NCBI RefSeq assembly: GCF_014649735.1
Contig: NZ_BMTP01000002.1
Span: 179,697-243,696 of the forward strand
From: Streptomyces lavendofoliae
GTDB taxonomy: Bacteria > Actinomycetota > Actinomycetes > Streptomycetales > Streptomycetaceae
Direction: 5' to 3'
Length of the DNA stretch: 64,000 nucleotides
The translations under genes were made by a program, and so were the position numbers. The first letter of the stretch is position 1. Each line of letters starts with the position of its first letter. A model generated the notes under the pieces. The model was not told where the DNA came from. It worked only from the letters and a program-made list of their open reading frames with translations, and did no database searches. Positions 32,888-42,210 of the stretch are shown piece after piece.

Positions 32888-32906
32888 GAGCCGAGGAGGG
32901 ACATTG

Positions 32907-33665
32907 GTGGTCAGCAGCATGGAGCGGCGCAGACCGGTGGTGGTGCTGTACGAGCGGATCGTGGACGCCATCCACGCCGGCACCTACCCGCCCGGCTCTA
33001 CCCTGCCGTCCGAGCCCAGGCTCGCCGCCGAACTGGGCGTGAGCCGACCGGCGCTGCGCGAGGCCCTGCTGCTCCTCCAGGAGGACGGCCTGCTGTCGGT
33101 ACGGCGCGGGGTCGGCCGGACCGTCGCCGACCGCCCCCCGCGCCGCGGTTTCGAGCACATCCAGCCGCTGGAGGAGCTGATCGGCGCGGGGGCTCCCGTG
33201 CGCGTCCGCGCCCTGCTGCGGGCGGTCGAGGAGCCGACCGACTTCACCGCCCAGCACCTGCTCGCCGCCGCCCGCGCCCGGCTCCGGTTCTGGGAGTCGC
33301 TGCTGGCGGCGGACGGTACGGCGGCGGCGCTCAGCCAGGAGTGGGCCGCTGCCGAGGACGTCCTGGAGACCGCCCACCCCGCCTTCGCCCGGGCGCTCGA
33401 CGCCGCCGCCGGCACTCCGGACGCCGCCCGCACGTCGATGCTCGCCGTCCTGGCCGGAGCCTCGCGCGGGGTGTCGCTGAGCGCCCACAGCAGCGTGACC
33501 GCCACGCTCGTCGGCCAGCGGCGCGGAGAGCAGCTGGGCCGGCCGGCCGACACCCCGGCGGTGCTGATCACCCAGGTCGTCCGGGCCGGGGACACCCCGG
33601 TCATGGCCGCCAAGCACATGCTGCCGACCGGGGCGGCGGCCCTCCCGGTCCTCCAGTCGAACTGA
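32907..33665 (+). CDS. GntR-family transcriptional regulator
   Basis: A 252-residue GntR regulator. The winged helix-turn-helix is at about residues 10-75 ([40 protein letters not shown]). The C-terminal domain resembles the UTRA ligand-binding fold (late [19 protein letters not shown]). The start is the GTG six bases after GAGGAGGG; TTG and ATG alternatives are nearby. Palindromes matching GntR consensus sit before the MFS gene, before this gene and across the start of adenosine deaminase, giving a probable three-target local regulon. The effector may be a nucleoside (inference). Confidence 0.88.
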   Translation: MVSSMERRRPVVVLYERIVDAIHAGTYPPGSTLPSEPRLAAELGVSRPALREALLLLQEDGLLSVRRGVGRTVADRPPRRGFEHIQPLEELIGAGAPVRVRALLRAVEEPTDFTAQHLLAAARARLRFWESLLAADGTAAALSQEWAAAEDVLETAHPAFARALDAAAGTPDAARTSMLAVLAGASRGVSLSAHSSVTATLVGQRRGEQLGRPADTPAVLITQVVRAGDTPVMAAKHMLPTGAAALPVLQSN

Positions 33666-33756
33666 CCGGCGCGGAGACCGGGCCCACCGGGGGCGTCACG
33701 GGGGTGTCGGCTGCGTCACGGCGTACGGCCCCGGGCGTGGCGTACACTCCCGCACC

Positions 33757-34839
33757 ATGCACTTGTCTGACAACGTCTCCGCCGACGTCACGGCCGCCGA
33801 CTGGATCCGCCGCGCCCCGAAGGCGGTCCTCCACGACCACCTGGACGGCGGACTGCGCCCCGCCACGATCATCGAGCTGGCCCGCGAGTGCGGTTACACC
33901 GGCCTGCCGACCGAGGACCCGGCGGCGCTGGGCGCGTGGTTCCGCGACGCCGCCGACTCCGGCTCGCTGGAGCGCTACCTCGAGACGTTCGCCCACACCT
34001 GTGCGGTGATGCAGACCCGCGAGGCGCTGTACCGCGTCGCGGCCGAGTGCGCCGAGGACCTGGCCGCGGACGGCGTGGTCTACGCCGAGGTGCGGTACGC
34101 CCCCGAGCAGCACCTCGCCGGCGGGCTGACCCTGGACGAGGTCGTGGCGGCCGTGAACGACGGCTTCCGCGAGGGCGAGCGGCGCTCCGGCGGCCGGATC
34201 GCCGTCGGGACCCTGCTGACCGGGATGCGCCACACCGACCGTTCCCTGGAGATAGCCGAGCTGACCGTCGCCCACCGTGAGCGCGGCGTGGCCGGCTTCG
34301 ACATCGCGGGCGGCGAGATCGGCAACCCGCCGTCCCGTCACCTCCCGGCCTTCCAGCACCTCAAGCGGCACAACTGCCACTTCACCATCCACGCGGGCGA
34401 GGCCGTGGGCGCCGAGTCGATCCACGAGGCGGTGCAGGTGTGCGGCGCCGAGCGGATCGGCCACGGTGTGCGGATCACCGACGACATCGCCGAGGACGGC
34501 ACGCTCGGCCACCTGGCCGCGTACGTACGGGACAACCGCATCGCGCTGGAGGTCTGCCCCACCTCCAACCTGCAGACGGGCGCCGCGAAGGGCTACGCGA
34601 CGCACCCGATCGACCAGCTGCGCCGCCTCGGCTTCCGCGTCACGCTCAACACCGACAACCGCCTGGTGTCCGGCACCACCATGAGCCAGGAGTTCCAGCA
34701 CATGGTGGACGCCTTCGGCTACGGCCCGGAGGTCTTCGAGGAGTTCACGGTCGCCGCCGTCGAGGCCGCGTTCCTGCCGCTCCCGGAGCGCCGCCGGATC
34801 ATCGACGAGGTGATCCGCCCGGGTTACGCGGCCCTCTGA
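33757..34839 (+). CDS. add: Adenosine deaminase
   Basis: A 360-residue adenosine deaminase, converting adenosine and deoxyadenosine to inosine forms in purine salvage. Metal and catalytic motifs: [15 protein letters not shown] at residues 20-34 (two zinc His), FTIHAGEA near 203-210 (zinc His), the catalytic [20 protein letters not shown] with GHG near 231-236, and the late LNTDNR near 297 (Asp). Highly typical. A TTGTC-T-GACAA palindrome spans codons 3-6 and could let the GntR protein block transcription or initiation. A 10-bp hairpin follows the stop. Confidence 0.96.
   Translation: MHLSDNVSADVTAADWIRRAPKAVLHDHLDGGLRPATIIELARECGYTGLPTEDPAALGAWFRDAADSGSLERYLETFAHTCAVMQTREALYRVAAECAEDLAADGVVYAEVRYAPEQHLAGGLTLDEVVAAVNDGFREGERRSGGRIAVGTLLTGMRHTDRSLEIAELTVAHRERGVAGFDIAGGEIGNPPSRHLPAFQHLKRHNCHFTIHAGEAVGAESIHEAVQVCGAERIGHGVRITDDIAEDGTLGHLAAYVRDNRIALEVCPTSNLQTGAAKGYATHPIDQLRRLGFRVTLNTDNRLVSGTTMSQEFQHMVDAFGYGPEVFEEFTVAAVEAAFLPLPERRRIIDEVIRPGYAAL
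33763..33773. promoter_or_regulatory. GntR-type operator within the adenosine deaminase start
   Basis: Perfect palindrome TTGTC-T-GACAA inside codons 3-6 of add, the same core as the operator before the MFS gene. A repressor here would act as a roadblock just downstream of the promoter. Confidence 0.5.
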
Positions 34840-34859
34840 GCCCGGCACCCTCTTCCCTC

Positions 34860-34885
34860 GGTCACGCGGCGACCACCGCGTGACC
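34860..34885 (+). terminator. Terminator hairpin after adenosine deaminase
   Basis: A perfect 10-bp stem (GGTCACGCGG / CCGCGTGACC) with a 6-base loop, 20 bases after the stop codon. Confidence 0.65.
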
Positions 34886-34890
34886 GGCCG

Positions 34891-34989
34891 GCGTTCGGCC
34901 CGGGGCGGGGCCCGCGCCGGGGCTCGGGCGGGGGCGTTCGGCCCGGGGCGGGGCCCGCGCCGGGGCTCGGGCGGGGGCGTTCGGCCCGG
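34891..34989. repeat. 43-bp tandem repeat, 2.3 copies
   Basis: The unit GCGTTCGGCCCGGGGCGGGG... repeats with a period of exactly 43 bases at 34891, 34934 and 34977 (last copy partial). The unit is nearly pure G and C. There are no spacers, so it is not a CRISPR array; it is a minisatellite likely to vary in copy number. Confidence 0.8.
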
Positions 34990-35531
34990 TCCGCCCCCGG
35001 CCGGGCGAACGTCCGTCCGGGCGCGTGGCGGCTCCCGCGTCCGGCGGTACCCCATCGGGCGTGGAGCCCCAGGCACCTCCGTTCCTCCGCACGGCCGCGG
35101 CCCACGCATGGTGCTGTCCGACCCGCACTCCCGGATCGCGCAGTCCTCTCCAGTCACCGTTCGACCCTTCTGAGCAAGGCGGTCAGCGGCGCGAGCGAGG
35201 CGGTGCGCGTGGCGACCGCCCTGGCGCCGGGGCTGTTCGCCCCGGTGTCTTCTTCATCGACTCCGGCGACCGCCACTGGGCCTGGGACTGCGACCATGGC
35301 CAGGTCCGGCCCCTGAGGCGGCTGTTCGGCGTCTCCGTCCGCTCGGTGGGCGCGGTGGCCGGCGGCTTCCCTGAGCCGCCGCCGCAGCGGATCCGGACCC
35401 GTACGGATGTCCGCCGCTTGAGGGGGCAGGCGTAACGAGTGCCCGTCACCATGCGGTCAGTCATGAGCCCGGCACGTACACGGGTGGGCGGGCGGACATC
35501 GGCAGGTGACGACAGGACGCAGGGAGCCCAC

Positions 35532-37046
35532 ATGAAGGTCCGCCCGTGGACGGTTCGACCGGACTTCCGGCTCACGGCCCAGGTGGTGGCCGGCCGTTAT
35601 CGGCTCGACGATCTGCTGGGCCGCGGAGGCGGGGCCGATGTCTACGAGGCTCTCGACCTGCGGCTGCGGCGCCCCGTCGCGGTGAAGGTCCTCCGCCCGG
35701 AGGGGGAGGCGCTGACGGAGGAACGCTTCGACAGCGAGGCGCGCCTGCTGGCCCGGTTGCAGCACCCCGGCCTGGTGACGGTGTACGACTGCGGCCGCGA
35801 GGACGGGCAGCCCTACCTCGTGATGGAACTTATCAGGGGCACGACGCTGCGCCGGCGGATAGCCCGCGCCTCCCTGACGCCCGCCGAGGCGTGCCGTATG
35901 GGAGAGGCGCTGGCCTCCGCCCTGGCGCACGTGCACGCGGCCGGGGTGGTGCACCGTGACGTCAAGCCCTCGAACATCCTGCTGGACGAGTCCGGCGCCC
36001 CGTACTTGACCGACTTCGGCATCTCCCGGTTGCTCGACAGCACGGCCCGTACGGTCACCGGCGGGCTGGTGGGCACCGCCGCCTACATGGCGCCCGAGCA
36101 GGTGCTGGGCAAGGGAGCGGGACCGGCCGCGGACGTCTACAGTCTCGGCCTGGTGCTCCTGGAGGCCCTGAAGGCGGAGCTGGAGTACGACGGGACTCCG
36201 CTGGAGGCGGCGATCGCCCGGCTGCACCGGCCCCCGGTCATTCCGCCGGAACTGCCCGACGGGCTCGCCGAGCTGCTGCGGGCCATGACCGCGGTCGACG
36301 AGGCCGACCGGCCGGACGCCCACGCCTGCCGCCGGGCGCTGTCGGCGTTCGCGGCCGCCGAGCCGGGGGCACCGGCCGGTCCGCTTCCCGCTCCGGGGGC
36401 ACCGGCCGGTCCGCTTCCCGCTCTCGGTGACGAACCGGACGACCAGGGCGCCGAGCCCCCCGCCGTGTCGGCGACACGCCAGGGTGCGGGTGACACGCTG
36501 TCCGCTCCCCGGGTCTCCACCGTCCGCCGCTCGCACCGCGGGCACCGTGCCCACCGGGCCCTGCTGACGGCGGGTTCGACGCTGGCCGCGCTCGGCGTCG
36601 CGCTGACCGGCTCCACCGGTGGCCTGCCGGCCGACGGCGGGGACGCCGCCGCCCGCCCGCCGCGACCCGCCGCAACGGAGCCGGCGCCGCCGGCGGCCGG
36701 CGATCCCGGCCGCCCGTCCTCCTCCCACGCGACACCGGACTCCACCGGCTCCGGCGACCGGACACCCGCCGGAGCCGTGAGGACCGGCACCACGGGGACC
36801 GGCACCACGGAGGCCGGCGCCGGAGAAGTCGGACCCGCGAGGACCGGCGCCCGGGAGGCCGGTGGCGCGAAGGCCGTCGCCGTGAGGGGCGACGCCGAGG
36901 CCGGTGCGTCGTCCCGTGCCCCCGCCGCCTCGCGCGACACGTCCGGCGATCCGTGGGCGGAGAACGCGCGGGAGCCGTCCCACGACCGGGGGAAGGCTCG
37001 CAAGGGCCAGGGGAACAAGCCGCACAAGGGCAAGGGCAAGGACTGA
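35532..37046 (+). CDS. Serine/threonine protein kinase (Pkn-type) with long disordered tail
   Basis: A 504-residue Hanks-type kinase. Catalytic domain residues 22-275: glycine loop GRGGGADVYEA, K52 in VAVKVL, catalytic HRDVKPSN (D143) and DFG (D161), APE in YMAPEQ. It is followed by a Pro/Ala linker with a 30-bp DNA duplication, one possible membrane helix (about residues 345-365), and a 140-residue Thr/Gly/Ala-rich tail ending in Lys-rich KGKGKD. There are no PASTA or other sensor domains, so the external part, if any, is low complexity. The start follows AGGGAG. Convergent with the LD-carboxypeptidase gene. Confidence 0.92.
   Translation: MKVRPWTVRPDFRLTAQVVAGRYRLDDLLGRGGGADVYEALDLRLRRPVAVKVLRPEGEALTEERFDSEARLLARLQHPGLVTVYDCGREDGQPYLVMELIRGTTLRRRIARASLTPAEACRMGEALASALAHVHAAGVVHRDVKPSNILLDESGAPYLTDFGISRLLDSTARTVTGGLVGTAAYMAPEQVLGKGAGPAADVYSLGLVLLEALKAELEYDGTPLEAAIARLHRPPVIPPELPDGLAELLRAMTAVDEADRPDAHACRRALSAFAAAEPGAPAGPLPAPGAPAGPLPALGDEPDDQGAEPPAVSATRQGAGDTLSAPRVSTVRRSHRGHRAHRALLTAGSTLAALGVALTGSTGGLPADGGDAAARPPRPAATEPAPPAAGDPGRPSSSHATPDSTGSGDRTPAGAVRTGTTGTGTTEAGAGEVGPARTGAREAGGAKAVAVRGDAEAGASSRAPAASRDTSGDPWAENAREPSHDRGKARKGQGNKPHKGKGKD
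36363..36422. repeat. 30-bp in-frame tandem duplication in the kinase linker
   Basis: Two identical 30-base units encode the repeated linker peptide GAPAGPLPA(P/L) after the kinase catalytic domain. A recent slippage event that keeps the frame. Confidence 0.8.
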
Positions 37047-37072
37047 CCGCCCGTCAGCCCCTCACCATTCCC

Positions 37073-38005
37073 TCACCGCAACGCGGGTACCTCCAGGGTG
37101 AGGGTGCCCGCGTCCGCGTCCAGGACGGCCGGCACGCCGAGGGGGACGGTCACGTTGACCGGGCTGTGCCCGAAGCCCAGCCGCTCGACGACCGGTACAC
37201 CGAGGGGGGCCAGGCGGTCGAGGAGGGTGGCGCGGACCTCGGCGTAGGGGCCGCACTCCTCCCAGGAGCCCAGGGCGATGCCGGTGACGCCGTCGAACCG
37301 GCCGGCGCGCAGCAGCTGGGTGAGGACGCGGTCGATGCGGTACGGCTCCTCCCCGACGTCCTCCAGCAGGAGCAGACCGCCCCGCGGGGACGTGCGGGCG
37401 TGCCCCGTGGCGAGACCGGCGGCGAGCAGGGTGAGGCAACCGCCGGAGGTCACGCCCCGCGCCCGGCCGGGGACCATGGGCCGGGCGCCGTCGAGTCCCA
37501 GGGTGCGCACGGTCTCGGGTGCGAGGAGGGTGGCCCTCAGGGACTCCTGGGTGGTGACGTCCTGGAGGAAGGTCACCGCCCCGGTCATCGGGCCGTGCAG
37601 CGTGGCCAGGCCCATCCGCAGGGCGAACGCGTCGTGCAGGGCCGTCACGTCGCTGTAGCCGATGAACACCTTGGGCCCCGCGGCTCTCATCGCCGGCCAG
37701 TCGAGCAGGTCGACCATGCGCTGCGCGCCGTAACCGCCGCGGGCGCACATCACCGCCGAGACGGACGGGTCGCACCAGGCGTCCGTCAGGTCGCGGGCAC
37801 GGTCCTCGTCCGCCCCGGCGAGATACGGCAGCTCCGGGTGGACATCCAGGGCGTGCGGCATCACGAGGGGGTCGAGTCCCCAGCCGCGCAGGACGGCGAG
37901 CCCGGCCAGGAGGCGGTCCTCGGGCACGGGCCCGCTGGGCGACACGACGGCCACCCGGTCGCCGGGACGCAGGCGGGTGGGCCTGGTCAGGGGTGCGACC
38001 GTCAC
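37073..38005 (-). CDS. LD-carboxypeptidase (peptidase family S66)
   Basis: A 310-residue S66 LD-carboxypeptidase, which removes the terminal D-alanine from muropeptide tetrapeptides in the cytoplasm. Motifs: LRPGDRVAVVSPSGPV near residue 10, CARGGYGAQRMVDLLDW near 84-100 with catalytic Ser region IGYSDVTALHDA near 109-120, and the Glu/His pair in LLLLEDVGEEPYRIDR and LGFGHSP. The GTG start overlaps the upstream peptidase stop (GTGA). Last gene of the four-gene peptidase operon, supporting a role in wall peptide turnover. Confidence 0.92.
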   Translation of the reverse strand: MTVAPLTRPTRLRPGDRVAVVSPSGPVPEDRLLAGLAVLRGWGLDPLVMPHALDVHPELPYLAGADEDRARDLTDAWCDPSVSAVMCARGGYGAQRMVDLLDWPAMRAAGPKVFIGYSDVTALHDAFALRMGLATLHGPMTGAVTFLQDVTTQESLRATLLAPETVRTLGLDGARPMVPGRARGVTSGGCLTLLAAGLATGHARTSPRGGLLLLEDVGEEPYRIDRVLTQLLRAGRFDGVTGIALGSWEECGPYAEVRATLLDRLAPLGVPVVERLGFGHSPVNVTVPLGVPAVLDADAGTLTLEVPALR

Positions 38006-39987
38006 GTGCGCAGCTCCAGCGGCGGTACGTCGGTGCGGGTTATCCCGAAGACCTGGGCGTACAGGGAGAGTTCCGCTTCCAGGGCCCGGACCACGGTGTC
38101 GGCCCTGCGGAAACCGTGCCCCTCCCCCTCGAAGGCGATGTACGCGTGCGGGATGCCGCGCCCCGCCACGGCCGCCAGGAAGCGCTCGCTCTGCGCGGGC
38201 GGGCAGATCACGTCGTCGAGCCCTTGCAGCAGCAGGAACGGCGCGGTGATCCGCTCGACCTGGGCGAGCGGAGCGCGTTCCCGGTACCGCCCGGGGACGT
38301 CCCCGGGCGGGCCGATCAGCGACTCCATGTAGCGGGACTCGAAGTCGTGCGTCTCCTGTGCCCATCCGTCGACGTCGAGGACCGGGTAGAGCAGCGTGCC
38401 GCAGGCGTACACGCCGGTGGCGGCGAGCGACGCCGCGGCCGTCCAGCCGCCCGCGCTCCCGCCCCGGATCGCGAGCCGGGCGGGATCGGCGGTGCCCTCG
38501 GCCGCGAGCGTCTCGGCGACGGCGGCGCAGTCCTCGACGTCGACCACGCCCCACTGCTCCCGCAGCCGGTCGCGGTAGGAGCGGCCGTATCCGGTCGAGC
38601 CGCCGTAGTTCACCTCGGCGACGCCGATGCCGCGCGAGGTGAAGTAGGCGATCTCCAGGTCCAGGACGAGGGGGACGTGCGCGGTGGGGCCGCCGTGCGC
38701 CCACACCACGTACGGCGGCAGTTCGTCGTCGGGCGCGATCCGGTCGGGATTGTGCGGCGGGTAGATGTGGGCGTGGATCTCCCGGTTGTCCGGACCGGTG
38801 AAGGTGCGGATCTGCGGCTCCGGGTAGTACGCCGGGTCCACGGAGTCGTCGTGGCCGGAGCCGATGACCCGGGTGCGGCCGGTGCGGGTGTCCAGCTCCA
38901 CCACTTCGTAGCCGCTGCGCGGGCTGGCCGCCACGCCCACGACCCGTGTCCCGTTCCCGGCGAGGGTGGCGGCCCACTCGGTCCAGGGTCCGGGGGCGTC
39001 GACCACTTCACCGGTCTCGGGGTCGAGTATGCCGAGGCTGGTGGCGCCCTTGCCGTGGATGACGGCGATCGTCCCGTCGTCCAGCGGCTGGAACCACTTC
39101 AGGCCGATCTTCCACAGCGGTCCGCCGAACTCCTCCGCCCGCCCCGTGCACAGGGCCGTAGGTCCCGCGTCGCCCGGCCTCATCCGGTGGAGCTCCCACC
39201 AGCCGCAGGCGTCGGAGACGAACAGCAGCGACCCGTCGGGGGCCCAGTCGGCCTGGCACACGGCCTCGTCGGCCCCGCCGGCGATCGCCCGCGCCCCGGT
39301 GAGCGTGCCGCCCTCCGTGACGTCGGCGGCCATCACCACCGTGCCGTCCCACGGCATCCGGGGGTGGTCCCAGGCGAGCCACACGACCCGCCGCCCGTCC
39401 GGCGACAGACGCGGCCCGGTGACGAACCGGTGCCGGTCGTCCGTCAGCTCCCGTACCGCACTCCGGTCCTCGGCGGCCGATCCGTCGAGCGGTACGGCGG
39501 CGACCACGCGTCGCACCTCACCCGGCCCCGGGCCGGTGAACTCCTCCAGGACGCACCACACCTCGCCCCGGTCGGGGTGGATCACGGGGTCGACCCAGCG
39601 CAGTCCGCCGCCCACGCCGGACACCGGGGTGAGCGGCACGGGGCCGCCGTCGCCGTCCGGCTCGTAAGCGTAGAGCCGCTGGTCGGGGAAGTGGCTGAAG
39701 ACGACGAGCGGCACGGCGGCCTCACCGCGCACCGCCCCGGCCCAGGGGTGTCCGCCGTACTCGACCACCCTGCTGCGCGCGTTCCACGGGGCGGGGAGCA
39801 CCGTCTCCTCGGTGCCGTCCGGGCGCCGGCGCACCAGGGCGCGTCTGCCGCCCTCGGCGGGCCGCGGCTCGGTCCACCACACCTCGTCGCCGACCACGCC
39901 GACGTACTCGGGTCGCCCGCCGTGCGCGGCGGCGATGTGTGCGTCGATCGGTGACGGCCATGTGCCGTAGGCCCCCGTGGGTACCAT
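38002..39987 (-). CDS. Prolyl oligopeptidase-family (S9) serine peptidase
   Basis: A 661-residue protein with an N-terminal beta-propeller (about residues 1-370, repeated strands such as WAPDGSLLFVSDACGWWEL) and a C-terminal alpha/beta hydrolase. The catalytic triad appears as Ser in RGGSAGGW (about 512), Asp in LLQGLDDVICP and His in EGEGHGF. It is probably a cytoplasmic aminopeptidase or acylaminoacyl peptidase, as there is no signal peptide. It follows the M20 gene by 15 bases and overlaps the LD-carboxypeptidase gene. ATG with AGGGGGGAA upstream. Confidence 0.9.
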   Translation of the reverse strand: MVPTGAYGTWPSPIDAHIAAAHGGRPEYVGVVGDEVWWTEPRPAEGGRRALVRRRPDGTEETVLPAPWNARSRVVEYGGHPWAGAVRGEAAVPLVVFSHFPDQRLYAYEPDGDGGPVPLTPVSGVGGGLRWVDPVIHPDRGEVWCVLEEFTGPGPGEVRRVVAAVPLDGSAAEDRSAVRELTDDRHRFVTGPRLSPDGRRVVWLAWDHPRMPWDGTVVMAADVTEGGTLTGARAIAGGADEAVCQADWAPDGSLLFVSDACGWWELHRMRPGDAGPTALCTGRAEEFGGPLWKIGLKWFQPLDDGTIAVIHGKGATSLGILDPETGEVVDAPGPWTEWAATLAGNGTRVVGVAASPRSGYEVVELDTRTGRTRVIGSGHDDSVDPAYYPEPQIRTFTGPDNREIHAHIYPPHNPDRIAPDDELPPYVVWAHGGPTAHVPLVLDLEIAYFTSRGIGVAEVNYGGSTGYGRSYRDRLREQWGVVDVEDCAAVAETLAAEGTADPARLAIRGGSAGGWTAAASLAATGVYACGTLLYPVLDVDGWAQETHDFESRYMESLIGPPGDVPGRYRERAPLAQVERITAPFLLLQGLDDVICPPAQSERFLAAVAGRGIPHAYIAFEGEGHGFRRADTVVRALEAELSLYAQVFGITRTDVPPLELRT

Positions 39988-40002
39988 GTCCGAATTTCCC
40001 CC

Positions 40003-41343
40003 CTACGCGGTCTGCAGATAGTGGTCGAGCACGCGGATGCCGAAGTGCAGCGCCTCGACGGGGACGCGCTCGTCGACGCCGTGGAACAGCGCCTGGTAGT
40101 CGAAGCCGATGGGCAGCCTGAGCGGCGCGAAGCCGTAGCCGGTGATGCCGAGGCGGGCGAAGTGCTTGGCGTCGGTCCCGCCGGACATGCAGAACGGCAC
40201 GACGTGGGCGTCGGGCTCGAAGTGCTCCAGGGCGGCGCGCAGTTTGGCGTACGTCGGCGAGTCGACGGGCGCCTGGAGCGCGATCTCCTGGTGCTGGAAC
40301 TCCCACTGGACGTCCGGCCCGGTGAGCATGTCCATGGTCTCGGCGAACTCCAGGTCGGCGCCGGGCAGGACGCGCCCGTCGATGTGCGCGGTCGCGGTGC
40401 CCGGGATCACGTTCACCTTGTACCCGGCGTGCAGCATGGTCGGGTTGCTGCTGTTGCGGATCGTCGGTTCGACCAGGGCCGCGGCGCGGCCGAGCTTCGC
40501 CAGCAGGGCGTCGGCGTCGAAGTCGTCGGCGTCGAGATCGGGCTGGAGGCCGTGGAGCGCGGCCAGTTCCGTGAGGGCGGCGCGCACGGTCGGGGTGAGC
40601 CGCACCGGCCACGGGTGTTCGCCGATGCGGGAGACGGCGGCGGCGATCCGGCTGACCGCGTTCTCCCGGTTGACCTTCGAGCCGTGGCCCGCCCTGCCCT
40701 CGGCGGTCAGCTTGAGCCAGGCGGTGCCGCGCTCCCCCGCGCCGATCGGGTAGATCTCCAGGTCCGGTCCGGCGTGGAAGGTGTAGGCACCGGACTCCCC
40801 GATGCCTTCGGTGCAGCCCTCGAAGAGGTCCCGGTGGTGGCGCACCAGGTAGCCGGCGCCGTCGGCGGCGCTGGCCTCCTCGTCGGCGGTGTAGGCGATG
40901 ACGATGTCGCGTCGGGGCCGGATGCCGTGGCGGGCCCATTCGCGGACGACCGCGAGGATCATCGCGTCCGTGTTCTTCATGTCGACGGCGCCCCGGCCCC
41001 ACACCAGTCCGTCGCGCACCTCCCCGGAGAAGGGGTGCACGGCCCAGTCGCCGGGATCGGCCGGCACCACGTCGAGGTGGCCGTGGACGAGCAGCGCTTC
41101 GGCTGACGGGTCGGTGCCCTCGATGCGCGCGACCACGTTGGTACGGCCCGGGGTGCGCTCCAGCATCACCGGTTCCAGCCCGGCCTCGGCGAGCCGCTCG
41201 GCCACGTACTCGGCGGCGGGCCGCTCCTTGCAGTCGCCGCTGCCGTGGTTGGTGGTGTCGATGCGGATGAGCTCGGAGGTGAAGGTGACCACCTCGTCGA
41301 GCGCCTGCGAGTCCGTGTCGAACGGTGCCGTGACGTCAGCCAT
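40003..41343 (-). CDS. M20/M25/M40-family metallopeptidase
   Basis: A 446-residue zinc peptidase of the M20 family. Metal and catalytic residues appear in VHGHLDVVPAD (His, then Asp), WGRGAVDMKN (Asp ligand), TADEEASA (Glu-Glu) and the late CMSGGTDAKHFA (His). The dimerisation (lid) domain runs about residues 195-320. Likely a dipeptidase or aminoacylase acting on short peptides in the cytoplasm. The start overlaps the M55 gene by eight bases. Confidence 0.92.
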   Translation of the reverse strand: MADVTAPFDTDSQALDEVVTFTSELIRIDTTNHGSGDCKERPAAEYVAERLAEAGLEPVMLERTPGRTNVVARIEGTDPSAEALLVHGHLDVVPADPGDWAVHPFSGEVRDGLVWGRGAVDMKNTDAMILAVVREWARHGIRPRRDIVIAYTADEEASAADGAGYLVRHHRDLFEGCTEGIGESGAYTFHAGPDLEIYPIGAGERGTAWLKLTAEGRAGHGSKVNRENAVSRIAAAVSRIGEHPWPVRLTPTVRAALTELAALHGLQPDLDADDFDADALLAKLGRAAALVEPTIRNSSNPTMLHAGYKVNVIPGTATAHIDGRVLPGADLEFAETMDMLTGPDVQWEFQHQEIALQAPVDSPTYAKLRAALEHFEPDAHVVPFCMSGGTDAKHFARLGITGYGFAPLRLPIGFDYQALFHGVDERVPVEALHFGIRVLDHYLQTA

Positions 41344-42169
41344 ACTGCTCCTCCACTGCGGCCGAGACGATCGTGGTGACCGCCTTGAAGGCGCGAATGG
41401 CCTCGTACATCGTCTCGCTGGTGTACGCGACGCGCCGTTCGCCGCTGGTCGCCACGCCCGGAACGACGGTGGCGGCTGCCGCGAGGTGCTCCGCGTCGAA
41501 CTCCAGCTCCACGGTGAACGGTCCGCCGCGCACCGGTTCGTACCGTACGGCGAGAGCGGTCGCGTCCCTGGCTGCGGCGCGGATGTCGGCGGCCGTCCGG
41601 GTGGGCGTACGGCACACCGCCGCGTAGCGCGAGACGTGGTCCTTGACGGCCACCTTGCGGGCCTCCGGCGCGTAGGCGAGGGCGTCCTCGCAGGTCAGGT
41701 CGTCGCCGGTGACGAGGATGACGGGGACGCCGTACTCGGCGACGACGTGGGCGTTGAGCATGCCCTCGCTCGCCCGGACGCCGTTGAGCCAGACGCCGGT
41801 GATGGAGTTGGCGAGGTAGGTGTGGGCGAGGACCCCTTCACTGCCCGCGCCGGTGTGGTAGCCGACGAACGCGATGCCGTCGACGTCGCCGTGCTGGACG
41901 CCTTCCACCATGGAGAGCGTCTTGTGGCGGCCGGTGATCATCTCGACGCGCTCGTCGAGCCGTTCGAGCAGGAGGTTGCGCATGGTCCAGTGCGCTTCGT
42001 TGATGAGGACCTCGTCGGCTCCGCCCTCGAAGAAGCCGCGCACGGCCGCGTCCACGTCGGAGGTGAACATGGACCGGCACCGCTCCCACTGGGGGGTGCC
42101 GGGCAGCACGTCGGCCGGCCAGGTCACACCGGTGGCGCCTTCCATGTCGGCGCTGACGAGGATCTTCAT
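41336..42169 (-). CDS. M55-family D-aminopeptidase (DppA-like)
   Basis: A 277-residue protein of the DppA type, a self-compartmentalising zinc D-aminopeptidase releasing N-terminal D-amino acids from peptides. Zinc ligands are visible in MKILVSADMEG (D8, E10), the NEAHWTMRN histidine near 60 and GYHTGAG near 105; HVVAEYGVP and LVTGDD follow. The ATG is chosen because residues upstream have no family match. It is the first gene of the operon and suggests use of D-amino-acid-containing peptides from peptidoglycan. A DnaA-box-like sequence lies 41 bases upstream. Confidence 0.92.
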   Translation of the reverse strand: MKILVSADMEGATGVTWPADVLPGTPQWERCRSMFTSDVDAAVRGFFEGGADEVLINEAHWTMRNLLLERLDERVEMITGRHKTLSMVEGVQHGDVDGIAFVGYHTGAGSEGVLAHTYLANSITGVWLNGVRASEGMLNAHVVAEYGVPVILVTGDDLTCEDALAYAPEARKVAVKDHVSRYAAVCRTPTRTAADIRAAARDATALAVRYEPVRGGPFTVELEFDAEHLAAAATVVPGVATSGERRVAYTSETMYEAIRAFKAVTTIVSAAVEEQYG

Positions 42170-42210
42170 GCCTCGAAACCGTACGCGGTCCCGCCCCGCC
42201 TGCCCAGGTC

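Larger units (their letters stand above)
32612..32906. other. Divergent control region (MFS / GntR)
   Basis: 295 bases between the divergent MFS and GntR genes, unusually A/T-rich for the window, especially 32630-32800. It holds five tandem 11-bp repeats, a 13-bp palindrome, TACGCGCGTA (32757-32766) and a degenerate palindrome at the GntR start. No gene is seen. Confidence 0.75.
34840..35531. other. Long gene-free region between add and the kinase gene
   Basis: 692 bases. It holds the add terminator, then 43-bp tandem repeats (34891-34989), then a stretch of more ordinary composition. A plus-strand frame through 35435 contains GVFFIDSGDRHWAWDCDHG-like peptide that does not resemble any family I know; it lacks a start with a ribosome site. 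It may be the decayed end of a lost gene. The kinase promoter must lie within the last 100 bases. Confidence 0.55.

Noticed and set aside
34891..34989. CRISPR-like array
   Set aside because: Repeats are directly adjacent with no unique spacers and there are no cas genes.
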